A DNA stretch of 64,000 bases from Lachnospiraceae bacterium (GTDB taxonomy: Bacteria; Bacillota; Clostridia; Lachnospirales; Lachnospiraceae), in NCBI GenBank assembly GCA_910573755.1, contig CAJTBO010000018.1:34601-98600 (forward strand). Direction: 5' to 3'. The notes below the pieces were generated by a model that searched no databases, was not told where the DNA came from, and worked only from the letters and a program-made list of their open reading frames with translations. Below are positions 1-8,821 of the stretch, piece by piece (position 1 is the stretch's first letter; every line of letters begins with the position of its first letter). The position numbers were made by a program, and so were the translations under genes.

Positions 1-554
1 AAAGTCTTACCACAAAGCAAAAGCCCGCTCGTATTCCGGTCCAGCCTGTTGCATACGGACGGACAAAACCGTGAAAGCTCCTCCCCGGTTATCTCCTCTT
101 TCTTCAGCAGATAACCGATCATCCACTCATTCAGCGAAACATCCTCCTTTTTCGCTTTCTGGGATAAAGCCCCTGCCGGTTTATTTAAGATCAGAATATC
201 CTCATCCTCATAGATAACAGGGATTTCTCCCAACTGCTGATATGCCTTCAGGCAGTCTTTGGGGGATTTTTTCACAGAATCTTTATTCCCCTCGTCTGCC
301 CTGTCCCGCCCGGAAATTGAAACGCTTTCGGATCTTCCTGTAAACTTCAAGAAAGTCTCCTCCGAAAAAAACAGCTTCACCACGTCCTTCTCGGCAAGTA
401 TTTCCTTCCCTTCCGCCTTTTTATCATTTAAAGTGATATTCTTTTTCCGAAGCATCTTATACAGAAAACCGGAAGATGCCAAAGGCAGCAGCCTTTTCAG
501 ATATTTATCAAAACGTCCCCCTGCCTCTGCCCTTGCTACCACAAATTCCTGCAT
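1..554 (-). CDS. RluA-family pseudouridine synthase, 3' part beyond the window
   Basis: Converts a uridine in structured RNA (23S rRNA or tRNA) to pseudouridine in the cytoplasm. Read on the minus strand from ATG at 554, the translation starts MQEFVVARAEAGGRFDKYLK, like the S4-type N-terminus of RluA/RluC/RluD proteins. It continues through VIYEDEDILILNKPAG to the catalytic loop NRLDRNTSGLLLC, whose Asp is the family nucleophile. The frame is open to base 1, so only about 184 N-terminal residues are visible and the exact target cannot be assigned. A Lys/Glu-rich, Ser-containing stretch between the S4-like and catalytic parts is longer than usual. It lies about 110 bp downstream of the membrane protein gene and probably shares its transcript. 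Confidence 0.9.
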   Translation of the reverse strand, partial: MQEFVVARAEAGGRFDKYLKRLLPLASSGFLYKMLRKKNITLNDKKAEGKEILAEKDVVKLFFSEETFLKFTGRSESVSISGRDRADEGNKDSVKKSPKDCLKAYQQLGEIPVIYEDEDILILNKPAGALSQKAKKEDVSLNEWMIGYLLKKEEITGEELSRFCPSVCNRLDRNTSGLLLCGKT

Positions 555-661
555 TATACCTCCCGCCCGCCTTCTCTGTCTAAAAAATACAGTCCTTCAC
601 CCTGTTCCGTATGCGAACTTTCCCTGATCCGCATCTTCTGACCACGAAAAAGCTTCCGTTT

Positions 662-1234
662 CTACAGAGACAGATTTTCCATCAGTTCCAGTACCTTTTC
701 ATTAAATTCCCTGTTATCGTCTGCCGCAGACTCCTGCAGGGACTTTACTCTCTCCAGATATTTTTCCCGATCCCGGAAAATCTTCACCGTAATATCATGA
801 AAACCGTTCCGGGCAAACAAGGTTTTTAAATGCTGCCGGCAGGCGCTCTCATCAAACCCATCCTGCTCCGTAATGCCGGCTATATTTTTCCCCTTCATCA
901 CAAGATGGCTGATCTGAAAGTTTTTCGCATAACTGGTCAGATACAGATCATACCGCCCGCTGAGTCCCTGCGCCTTTTCACCGATTTCTTCTCTCAATTT
1001 GGCAGAACAGCCCTTCGCTTTCAAAAACATGATCATATTGACCGCGCTCTTGCTGGCGGGAAGGCATCCAAGCACCGCCACCAGCGTCAGCAGGTTTTTA
1101 TTGCTCTTTGTGGCTATATAGCCCGCCGTATAAAGCGCTATGGAAATCCCGAACATCAATAAAGTCTTGATGATCTCCCATCTTCTCTGTTTTCCGATAT
1201 ATCCGTAAGTTCCTTTTTTATTCTTCCAGAGCAT
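662..1234 (-). CDS. Hypothetical two-helix membrane protein (190 aa)
   Basis: I do not recognise this family. Two adjacent hydrophobic segments are visible at about residues 25-42 and 48-68, after a basic N-terminus (MLWKNKKGTYGYIGKQRRWE), which predicts a short membrane hairpin near the N-terminus. A hydrophilic domain of about 120 residues follows, with a charged, helix-prone C-terminus. No catalytic motif is apparent. It lies between ygiQ and the RluA-type synthase on the same strand, in an apparent run of minus-strand genes. Coding potential is supported by a good upstream AAGGAGAGG-type ribosome binding site. The role is unknown; an envelope-associated function is only inferred from the membrane segments. 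Confidence 0.7.
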   Translation of the reverse strand: MLWKNKKGTYGYIGKQRRWEIIKTLLMFGISIALYTAGYIATKSNKNLLTLVAVLGCLPASKSAVNMIMFLKAKGCSAKLREEIGEKAQGLSGRYDLYLTSYAKNFQISHLVMKGKNIAGITEQDGFDESACRQHLKTLFARNGFHDITVKIFRDREKYLERVKSLQESAADDNREFNEKVLELMENLSL

Positions 1235-1282
1235 AGCCTCTCCTTTTACATAAACTCCTGTATTATTTTCTGCCTTCCGGGA

Positions 1283-1420
1283 CAGTGTTATGATTCTTAA
1301 CTTCCATACTATCTTCTGCGTTTAAGAGCAGTATTATGATCCTCAGCCTCCATACTATCTTCGCCCTTCGGCGGCAGTACTACTATTCCTTGATATATTC
1401 CTCCGGCTGCCTCCGCCGTC
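1283..1420. repeat. Degenerate 46-bp direct repeat, about 2.5 copies
   Basis: Units begin at 1283, 1329 and 1375 with CAGTRTTATGATYCT-like sequence and share the core CCATACTATCTTC. The first two units are clearly similar; the third is decayed and runs into the 3' end of the ygiQ reading frame (stop at 1355). The array lies between the ygiQ stop and the next gene, so the C-terminal tail of YgiQ may have been extended into repeat DNA. Confidence 0.55.
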
Positions 1421-3367
1421 CTTTCCGACAACTTTCTTCCCATTTGGAGCGGCAGTTTTTCTAACTTTCAAGGCGTTTTTCCTCCCGCCTTCGGGCTCTG
1501 TTTCTCTTCCGCTTCCGGCACTCTTTTTCTTCTTCCCGCCATTTCCCATCTTCCTCGGCGGAATCAGACATTTTTTATCAAACCCGATCAGGTCTTCCCT
1601 GTGTGCCAACAGCAAAGCCTCTTTTACCAGTTCATAATTCTCCGGCTGCTGATACTGCATCAGCGCCCGCTGCATTGCCTTTTCATGGGGATTTTTTGTG
1701 ACATATACGCTCTTCCCGGTCCGCGGGTCGATCCCTGTATAAAACATCACCGCAGAAAGTGTAGAAGGCGTCGGATAAAAATCCTGTACCTGCTCCGGTT
1801 TATGTCCCGTATCGCGCAGGTATTCCGCCAGTTCAATTGCTTCCGTCAACGATGCGCCGGGATGGGAACTCATCAGATAAGGAACAAGATACTGTTTCAG
1901 TCCCAGCTTTTTATTGTAATCCTCATATTTTCTGACAAACCTGTCATATACCTGCCGCTTCGGCTTTCCCATATAATACAAAACCCTGTCGGATATATGC
2001 TCCGGTGCCACCTTGCACTGGCCGCTCACATGATATTGTATCATTTCCTTCAAGAATCTGTCACTCTTTTCTTCCAACAGATAATCAAACCGTACGCCGG
2101 AACGGATAAACACCTTTTTTACTCCGGGCAGTTTCCTCAGCTTTCTCAGCAGTGAAACAAAATCCTCATGGCTGCCGTCCAGATTCGGACAGGGCTCCGG
2201 AAACAGGCACTGCCTGTTCTTACATACCCCCGCCTGCAGCTGTTTCTGACAGGACGGATGCCGGAAATTAGCGGTCGGCCCTCCCACATCATGAATATAC
2301 CCTTTAAAATCAGGCTGCCCGGTCATCCATTCTGCTTCCTTCAGCAGCGATTCATGGCTCCGCACCTGCACGATCCGCCCCTGATGAAAAGTCAGGGCAC
2401 AGAAATTGCAGCCGCCGAAACATCCTCTGCAGCTGATCAGTGAAAATTTCACCTCCGACATGGCGGGCACGCCGCCCTGCTTTTCATAATCCGGATGAGG
2501 CGCCCGCATATAGGGCAGACCATAAATATCATCCATCTCCTGCATGGAAAGAGGCTCCGCAGGCGGATTCTGCACCACAAACACCCTGTTCGGATAGCTT
2601 TCTATCAGCGTCCTTCCCTGAAAGGGGTCCGTATTTTCATATTGTTTCATGAAGCTTTCCGCATACAGGCTTTTTTTCGCTTTGCATTCCTCATAGGAAG
2701 GCAGCGCCACCCCCTCATAGACAGAAGAAATATCCTGTGTCCGATATACGGTCCCGCGAATAAAAGTGATATCTTTCACCGCGATCCCCGCATCCAGCGC
2801 TTCCGCAATCTCCACGATACTTCTCTCGCCCATCCCGTAACTGATCAGATCCGCCCCCGCATCCAGCAGGATCGACCGCTTATAGGAATCCGACCAGTAA
2901 TCATAGTGTGCCAGCCGTCTTAAGGATGCCTCGATACCTCCCAGTATGATCGGCACATTCTTATAAGTGCGCCTGATCAGGTTGCTGTAGACCACAGCCG
3001 CATGATCAGGCCGCTTCCCCGCCTTCCCGCCGGGCGTATAGGCATCCTCCCCGCGTCTCTTTTTTGAGACATAATAATGGTTCACCATGGAATCCATGTT
3101 GCCGGAAGAAACCAGAAATCCAAGCCTCGGACGCCCTAATATAGCAATACTCTCATCCCTTTTCCAGTCCGGCTGGGAAATGATGCCCACCGTAAACCCG
3201 TGCGCCTGCAGTACCCTGCTGATAATGGCATGCCCAAAAGAAGGATGGTCCACATAGGCATCCCCGATCACATAGACAAAGTCAAGCTGCTCAATATGCT
3301 GTTTTTTCATGTCTTCCCGGGATATCGGGAGAAATCCTTCTCTGGTCATATCATCCTGTCTTTTCAT
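1355..3367 (-). CDS. YgiQ/UPF0313 family radical SAM protein
   Basis: A radical SAM enzyme of the YgiQ (UPF0313) family, cytoplasmic, reaction unknown. The 670-residue product is of usual length. The N-terminal B12-binding-like region begins around residue 28 (FVYVIGDAYVDHPSFGHAII). The cluster motif CRGCFGGCNFCALTFHQGR is near residue 315, giving the CxxxCxxC 4Fe-4S ligands. A second Cys-rich segment, CKNRQCLFPEPC, is near residue 382 and is typical of the family. The C-terminal 60 residues are a Lys/Arg/Ser-rich low-complexity tail that ends in repeat DNA. The ATG lies 1 bp from the stop of the upstream Rpn-like gene, so translation is probably coupled; an internal ATG six codons later is a possible alternative start. 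Confidence 0.93.
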   Translation of the reverse strand: MKRQDDMTREGFLPISREDMKKQHIEQLDFVYVIGDAYVDHPSFGHAIISRVLQAHGFTVGIISQPDWKRDESIAILGRPRLGFLVSSGNMDSMVNHYYVSKKRRGEDAYTPGGKAGKRPDHAAVVYSNLIRRTYKNVPIILGGIEASLRRLAHYDYWSDSYKRSILLDAGADLISYGMGERSIVEIAEALDAGIAVKDITFIRGTVYRTQDISSVYEGVALPSYEECKAKKSLYAESFMKQYENTDPFQGRTLIESYPNRVFVVQNPPAEPLSMQEMDDIYGLPYMRAPHPDYEKQGGVPAMSEVKFSLISCRGCFGGCNFCALTFHQGRIVQVRSHESLLKEAEWMTGQPDFKGYIHDVGGPTANFRHPSCQKQLQAGVCKNRQCLFPEPCPNLDGSHEDFVSLLRKLRKLPGVKKVFIRSGVRFDYLLEEKSDRFLKEMIQYHVSGQCKVAPEHISDRVLYYMGKPKRQVYDRFVRKYEDYNKKLGLKQYLVPYLMSSHPGASLTEAIELAEYLRDTGHKPEQVQDFYPTPSTLSAVMFYTGIDPRTGKSVYVTKNPHEKAMQRALMQYQQPENYELVKEALLLAHREDLIGFDKKCLIPPRKMGNGGKKKKSAGSGRETEPEGGRKNALKVRKTAAPNGKKVVGKDGGGSRRNISRNSSTAAEGRR

Positions 3368-3368
3368 C

Positions 3369-4184
3369 CTATAGTCTTTTCACTTCATCTAAAGAAAGCC
3401 CTGCATATTCCGCAATCTTTTCCATCGTCAGCTTTCCGTCCTCCAACATCCTCTTAGCGGTATTTAATGCATTTTCTTTTATTCCTTCTTCTCTTCCGTC
3501 CTGTTTTGCGTACTCCAGTTCTTCCCATCTCTGCATATATTTTATCCCCGCTTTCTCCGACTTTCTGATCCGGCAAACTTTTTCATGTATTTTTTTAATC
3601 CTTTCGCTTCCGCTTTTTTCTGCATTTTCATCTGTCGTATTTTCCAAATATTTCATAAAATTTAAAAATTCCTGTGAAAAATCTTCCTGATTGTTCCCCT
3701 TTGTGTTGATAAATATCCTGACTGCTCCATCATCCAGTTTTAAATCAGGACATTCCCGGCAGACTTCCTCAAATGTATAGCGATAAAGCCCTCTTCCGAA
3801 AATATCAAACGGCGCTATCATAATAAATAAACTGTCATTGAGCAGATTAAAATCCATACTGCCGGGCTCCAGCAGTGACACATCAAGCTGCGCCTGATAG
3901 TAACGGCTTCTGCGGATCAGATTCCCCGTATTTCTTTTCTGCATTTCCGCATAGTAGATATTCCCCTTCTTGTCCATCCCTACCACATCCAGCCTGACCT
4001 GCCGTATTTCGGATGACACCCTCAGTTCTTTTTCCGTTTCAGGCTTTTCCAAAAACTCCACTTCATTTTCCATCAAAATACTGACAGCCATCTGATACGT
4101 TTCCCTGTCCTCCATTGCTTCATCAAACAGAAACTTATCCAATAAATTCAGTTCCCTCAGTTCTCTCAGCTTTACACTTTCCAT
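3369..4184 (-). CDS. Rpn family PD-(D/E)XK nuclease / putative transposase
   Basis: Belongs to the Rpn (recombination-promoting nuclease; PDDEXK nuclease transposase) family, whose characterised members cut DNA non-specifically and promote RecA-independent recombination. The 271-residue product carries the expected core: VRLDVVGMDKKGNIYYAEMQ, with the Asp and the E-x-Q of the nuclease fold. The C-terminal EGxxExxxxxAKxMLxDG helix and LSLDEVKRL ending are typical of clostridial members. I chose the ATG at 4184 because AGGAGG sits just upstream (CAAAGGAGGAAAACATATG); a longer frame to 4214 lacks such a site. Rpn genes occur in multiple copies in these genomes and are often mobile or fast evolving. 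It lies immediately upstream of ygiQ. Confidence 0.88.
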   Translation of the reverse strand: MESVKLRELRELNLLDKFLFDEAMEDRETYQMAVSILMENEVEFLEKPETEKELRVSSEIRQVRLDVVGMDKKGNIYYAEMQKRNTGNLIRRSRYYQAQLDVSLLEPGSMDFNLLNDSLFIMIAPFDIFGRGLYRYTFEEVCRECPDLKLDDGAVRIFINTKGNNQEDFSQEFLNFMKYLENTTDENAEKSGSERIKKIHEKVCRIRKSEKAGIKYMQRWEELEYAKQDGREEGIKENALNTAKRMLEDGKLTMEKIAEYAGLSLDEVKRL

Positions 4185-4415
4185 ATGTTTTCCTCCTTTG
4201 TGGGTGGATCCCAAAAGAGGATAGTGCTGTCCGTTCTGTCAGATTTATCACCTTTTACTCCCCCGAAATCCCATGCAATTTTAATTTGTGATTGAAAAAG
4301 CATAGATTTCATATGAAGTCAGACAGGGGTGATCCCCAACAGAAACAGCTAGGTCTTTTGGCTTTATCAAACGACATCGCTGATAGAATTTAAGAGAATA
4401 TATGCTTTTAAAAGT

Positions 4416-4444
4416 AGTATAACAGAACTGATACGCTCTGACAA
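4416..4444 (-). promoter_or_regulatory. Sigma-A-type promoter for the Rpn-like gene
   Basis: On the minus strand TTGTCA (4439-4444) and TATACT (4416-4421) are separated by 17 bp, a near-consensus vegetative promoter. It implies an untranslated leader of about 220 nt before the start at 4184. I see no recognised riboswitch in that leader, and no convincing gene in 4185-4492. Confidence 0.65.
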
Positions 4445-4492
4445 GCAGTTTTATCCCGGATACCTTCATCTGATTTCCCCACTGATATCTTT

Positions 4493-6280
4493 TCAGGGAA
4501 TCCTGCTCCGCTTCCCGGGCAGTTCCCACGTCCGCACCGTCTCCACCTCCAGTTCCGTTTTTCTCTCTATGGCATAGAGATCACTGCAGCCGCCCGCATC
4601 ATCCAGAAGGAACCCCTCGACCATATAATCATACAGTCCTGTCCGATATATCACATTCATAATATTCTTCCCGTCACAGGCATCTACCCACATCATGATC
4701 TGCACCCCTGCCTCATCACGGCAGTCGGGAATTGCCGGTTCCGCCTCTGTTCTTCCCGTCTTATTATCCATCTCCAACCCAAAAAAGTCTGTCGGATGGT
4801 CAATGATATGCTTTATATATTTTTCCATCATCCCGTCATTGTCAATATCACTGACAAAAATATTTGTTCCTTCTTCAACCCTCTGCTCCGCATCTCCTTC
4901 AGATGCGATATACTTCTTTCTCTGATCATAGATTTCCGGCGCCTTTCCCAGCTCCTTCCGCGCCATGTCACGATAGCCGTCCCGACAAAATATGACCGAA
5001 TCCGTCTGCGATCCCGGCACCCGGTCGAGCGAAACGGTCTCCACCAGTTCACCGTCACGATAGCCCTCCAGGATCAATCCGTTCCATATCTTTCCTGATT
5101 CCGTCTTATGATGGCACACATAATTTTTCCCCTCCCAACAGATCACATAAAACGGCTTTCTCACATATTCTTCCGTACCGAGGCCTGTCCTTTTATACGC
5201 ACCGGCTTCATTTCCCTGATACAATATATACTCCCCGAATGGTCCTGAACCGCCAAAATCCACCTCCGCATAAATATCTTCCACGCCGTCATTGTCCAGA
5301 TCTGCCCATATCATTTTCACATGCGCGCTGTCCATGTCTTCCATGACCCGGGCAATATCGGCGCTCTCTACTGCTGCAGCCTCTTTCTCACTGCCCGAAA
5401 GTTCCCTGCCCGTCTCCAATGATTCAAGCAGCTCAATCTCTGTGTCCTCCTCACATGCCCGCAGAAGTTCTTCCACCAGGCTCTCCGGTATCACCTGCTC
5501 TTCCCCGGGCGCATCATGCCGCATATAGTATAACTCCTTTGGCGCATATCCCTGATAAAACCGTGCATACAGTTCCCGCACTTCGGAATTTGTCTCCCAG
5601 CCTTTTACCGCAAACGTCCCTTCGCCAAAACATTCTCCGCTCTCCGCATCTGTCAGGGTGATCATGACTTCTTCCTCCTCAAACCGGCAGGAAATACTGC
5701 GGACTTCTTTCAGAACAATATCATCCCACTGATACAGTTTCTCCGTCATCTCCAGCAGCCTGTAATCATCGTCTCTGACATCGCCGTACCCCCAGAATGT
5801 TTTAAACTCATCCAGTTTTTTCTCTATAGAAATACCTTTCGTTTCTTCCGCAGGTATAATAGCCCTGACAAACTGTGATTCTGCCTCATCCCACAGAAAA
5901 TAACTTCTCTCACTCTTTTCACTGTTATAAATTTCTATATCCGGATAACCGTCAAAGTTGAGATCGTCAAGAACCTCTGCCTTCCCTTTCAGCATTTCCA
6001 ACGCCTCTGCATAATCTCCGTTTTGAAGGGCAATTTCTTCCTGATCCTGCATACCGGAAATGCTTTCATCCGACATATCGGAAACACTTTTTTCCTGTAT
6101 ATCAGAAGCACATTCTTCCCACACACCCGCATCCTGCTCCATAGAATCAGAAATGGTATGATATCTCTCGGTAAAAGCAATTGCCGCAAGAAGAACCATC
6201 AGCAATATCGCACATTGTATACCAGCAATCCCTGTAACCTTCATCTCCAGCCTGCCTTCTTTCCCTGCGCCCTGTTCCAT
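4493..6280 (-). CDS. Exported or membrane-anchored protein with Asp-rich DxDxDG loops (paralogue of the next gene)
   Basis: A 595-residue protein of unknown function. A single hydrophobic segment near the N-terminus (IQCAILLMVLLAAIAF) suggests export with a membrane anchor. Three short loops resemble VCBS/FG-GAP or EF-hand-like calcium-binding loops: DLNFDGYPDIEIYN, DLDNDGVEDIYAEVD and DIDNDGMMEKYIKHI. The central and C-terminal parts are closely similar to the 799-residue product just upstream (shared YAPKELYYMRHDAPGEEQVI-type segment, NYVCHHKTESGK against NYVCRDEVDYGK, and MWVDACDGKNIMNVIYRTGL). The pair therefore arose by duplication. The start is uncertain: ATG at 6280 or MKVTGIAG at 6241. 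It probably shares an operon with the paralogue. Confidence 0.75.
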   Translation of the reverse strand: MEQGAGKEGRLEMKVTGIAGIQCAILLMVLLAAIAFTERYHTISDSMEQDAGVWEECASDIQEKSVSDMSDESISGMQDQEEIALQNGDYAEALEMLKGKAEVLDDLNFDGYPDIEIYNSEKSERSYFLWDEAESQFVRAIIPAEETKGISIEKKLDEFKTFWGYGDVRDDDYRLLEMTEKLYQWDDIVLKEVRSISCRFEEEEVMITLTDAESGECFGEGTFAVKGWETNSEVRELYARFYQGYAPKELYYMRHDAPGEEQVIPESLVEELLRACEEDTEIELLESLETGRELSGSEKEAAAVESADIARVMEDMDSAHVKMIWADLDNDGVEDIYAEVDFGGSGPFGEYILYQGNEAGAYKRTGLGTEEYVRKPFYVICWEGKNYVCHHKTESGKIWNGLILEGYRDGELVETVSLDRVPGSQTDSVIFCRDGYRDMARKELGKAPEIYDQRKKYIASEGDAEQRVEEGTNIFVSDIDNDGMMEKYIKHIIDHPTDFFGLEMDNKTGRTEAEPAIPDCRDEAGVQIMMWVDACDGKNIMNVIYRTGLYDYMVEGFLLDDAGGCSDLYAIERKTELEVETVRTWELPGKRSRIP

Positions 6281-6420
6281 GGCAGCAGGATTTCCATCTG
6301 CCCGATATGTCGTCTTTTCATGTCATCTCCAGATATCGGGAGAAATCTTTCTCTGGTCATATCATCCCATTCCTCTTTAATTCCACGATCAGTATCTGCC
6401 GGACATAGATATCTCCTTAT

Positions 6421-8820
6421 TTACGGCATCCTCCACCGTTTCCGCAGTATCTCCCATGCCCTGACCTTTTCCACGGATAATTCCGTTTTCCCTTCTATTG
6501 TATAAAGATTGCTGTAATTTCCGTTTTCCTCCAGAAGATACCCCTCAACTATGTAATCATACAGATCGGTCCGATACATCACATGCACAATATTCTTCCC
6601 GTTATGGGTATCCACCCATAGCATCATGGGCCGCCATATGTCCCATTTATCGGAACCGTCGGAAAACACCCTCTCCAGCGTCTCCCTCTCCGCACTTTCT
6701 TCCATCCCAAACTCCAGACCGTCCACTGAGTTCATGCTGGAAGCCAGCCAGATCCGTTTTATATAGCTTTCCTCCACACCGTCATTGTCAATATCACTGA
6801 AAAATACGGTTTCTCCCTCGCTGTTTTCCGATTTCCGCTCCGCATTACCGACAACCACATGATTATCCGCCAGTTCATGAAACGCCGGCGCTGCCATTCT
6901 CTCCTTTTCCGCCGTCTCCTGCCAGCCATCCTGACAGAATGTTACGGTCACCTCCTGTTTCTCCGGCATCAGATTCAGCCGGATGGTTTCTGTCAGTTCT
7001 CCGTCCCGATACCCTTCTATAACGAGCCCGCTCAATATTCTTTTGCCGTAATCTACCTCATCGCGGCATACATAATTCTTCCCTTCCCAACCGATGATCG
7101 TGTGCTGCCAGCGGACATCACTGCTCCCGCGTCCCGTTCTCACATATTCGCCGTCCTCTCTTCCCTGATACAATATATAATCCGTAAATCCTCCGCTGCC
7201 GCCGCCATATTCTTCCGAAAAAATATCTTCATAGCCGTCGTTGTCAAGATCTGCCTGCCACATCCTTACACGTCCAAAATGGGAATCTTCACCCCCTTCC
7301 AGCACTGTGGAGATATCAGCGCTTTCTAAGCCTGCCTCCGCCATCTCACTCTCCGAAAGTTCCCTGCCTGTCTCCAAAGATTTCCGCAATTCGTCCTGCG
7401 TCCCCTCCAAAAGCGCCTGTGACAGCGTCTCCACAAGGCTCTCCGGTATCAGTTCCTCCTCCCCGGGCGCATCATGTCCCACACAGTAGAGTTCTTTCGG
7501 CGCATATCCGTCATAAAACTGCTCATATAATTTCCTTACCCCGGGATCATTCTCCCAGCCCCGCTTCTCGAAAGTACCGGAAGCAAGGCATTTGCCGCTC
7601 TCCGTATCTGTCAGCGTTACAACAACCTCCTCTTCTTCTATCCGGCAGACAATATTACGTATTTCCTTTAGGGCAACGCCCTCCCAGATATATATCTTTT
7701 CCGTCTCTTCCGTTATTTCCTCTATCCCGTAAGTATCATCATACACCCAGATCGTCTGAAATTCCTCATTTATCTTTCCGGTCCAATATCCGTCCGTTGG
7801 TACATCCGCTTTCACAAACTGTCCGTCAGCACCGCTCCAGAGCAGATACTCTCTGCCGCTTTCCCCGACCTCTCTTTTGGAGATATCCAGATATCCGTCA
7901 AAATTGATATCGTCCTCGATCACTATATTATCCCCATCCAGTACCTGCACCGGTTTTTCAAAATTCCCGCCCTGGTACACAACGATCCGGTCATCCTTGT
8001 AGCGGCTCTCTTTCAGCAGGTAGACCGCTTCCTCTTTCCCTGAACGTCGAATGCCATCCCTCATATTTATATAGATACTGCCTCCGATATCGTCTGATTT
8101 CAGCCTTCCTTCCCCGCTTAGATCCTCAAAACTGAAATTCCCCGCCCTCTCTTCCTCCAGCAGATACAATTCCTCATCAAACACAAGCATATAAAAACTT
8201 TTCCCGTGCTCCGTCCTGCCGTACACACCGATCTCCTCGCTGTCTGTCACGGAAAACCATACCACTTCCTCTTCATCCCCGCTGAAATATTCCAGCGCCG
8301 CGAGGATCAGTTCCCACTTATCGTTCCACTTTACCTTATAATGTGTAAAATATATTTTTTCATAAAGCTTTTCCGTTGACGAAAGACAGGCGCAGGAGGT
8401 TCCATCCTCCCGCTCCTGATATTCCCAAGTACTCTGTTCCGGCAAAGCCACCCGAAGTCCGCCAAAGACAAACTCTTCCTCTGTCAGTTCCGCAGGAACC
8501 TCCTCCCAGACGATCTCTGCCGGTTCCACAATGCCCTCCGGCGCGCCCGGCTTTGAAACATATTGTATTGCCTCTGTCTCTCCCGGGTCTTCTTCATCCT
8601 GCAGATCGGAGATATCGCTTTTTTCTTCCGATACGCTCTTACGGTTCTCTTCTTGCATCCGCTCCCCGGTATTTTGCTCCGGCATCCCTCCGCCGATATC
8701 TAACCCGTGCGCAAAAACGATCTCTATGATCAAAGCGGCTGTCAACACCGCACATTGTACGGCGGCAGTTCTTCTGATCTTCGTTCTGAAACTTATCCTT
8801 CCTTTCATTCCCTTTGGCAT
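6421..8820 (-). CDS. Large exported protein with Asp-rich DxDxDG loops (paralogue)
   Basis: A 799-residue protein, not assigned to a named family. One membrane segment follows a basic N-terminus (about residues 19-36, AVQCAVLTAALIIEIVFAHG), then an acidic Glu/Ser-rich linker to about residue 100. Two or three further domains follow, with loops DINFDGYLDISKREV, DLDNDGYEDIFSEEYG and DIDNDGVEESYIKRI. The sequence from about residue 280 onward matches the neighbouring 595-residue protein; the N-terminal 280 residues have no counterpart there. I placed the start at ATG 8820 (or 8808), because the longer frame to 8943 overlaps the upstream RsuA-HAD gene by over 100 bp. Tight spacing (stop at 8822) suggests co-transcription with that gene. 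Confidence 0.75.
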   Translation of the reverse strand: MPKGMKGRISFRTKIRRTAAVQCAVLTAALIIEIVFAHGLDIGGGMPEQNTGERMQEENRKSVSEEKSDISDLQDEEDPGETEAIQYVSKPGAPEGIVEPAEIVWEEVPAELTEEEFVFGGLRVALPEQSTWEYQEREDGTSCACLSSTEKLYEKIYFTHYKVKWNDKWELILAALEYFSGDEEEVVWFSVTDSEEIGVYGRTEHGKSFYMLVFDEELYLLEEERAGNFSFEDLSGEGRLKSDDIGGSIYINMRDGIRRSGKEEAVYLLKESRYKDDRIVVYQGGNFEKPVQVLDGDNIVIEDDINFDGYLDISKREVGESGREYLLWSGADGQFVKADVPTDGYWTGKINEEFQTIWVYDDTYGIEEITEETEKIYIWEGVALKEIRNIVCRIEEEEVVVTLTDTESGKCLASGTFEKRGWENDPGVRKLYEQFYDGYAPKELYCVGHDAPGEEELIPESLVETLSQALLEGTQDELRKSLETGRELSESEMAEAGLESADISTVLEGGEDSHFGRVRMWQADLDNDGYEDIFSEEYGGGSGGFTDYILYQGREDGEYVRTGRGSSDVRWQHTIIGWEGKNYVCRDEVDYGKRILSGLVIEGYRDGELTETIRLNLMPEKQEVTVTFCQDGWQETAEKERMAAPAFHELADNHVVVGNAERKSENSEGETVFFSDIDNDGVEESYIKRIWLASSMNSVDGLEFGMEESAERETLERVFSDGSDKWDIWRPMMLWVDTHNGKNIVHVMYRTDLYDYIVEGYLLEENGNYSNLYTIEGKTELSVEKVRAWEILRKRWRMP

Positions 8821-8821
8821 T

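Noticed and set aside
4281..4529. 82-codon minus-strand frame before the Rpn-like gene
   Set aside because: It spans the promoter of the Rpn-like gene and overlaps the 3' end of the upstream gene; no start site is visible.
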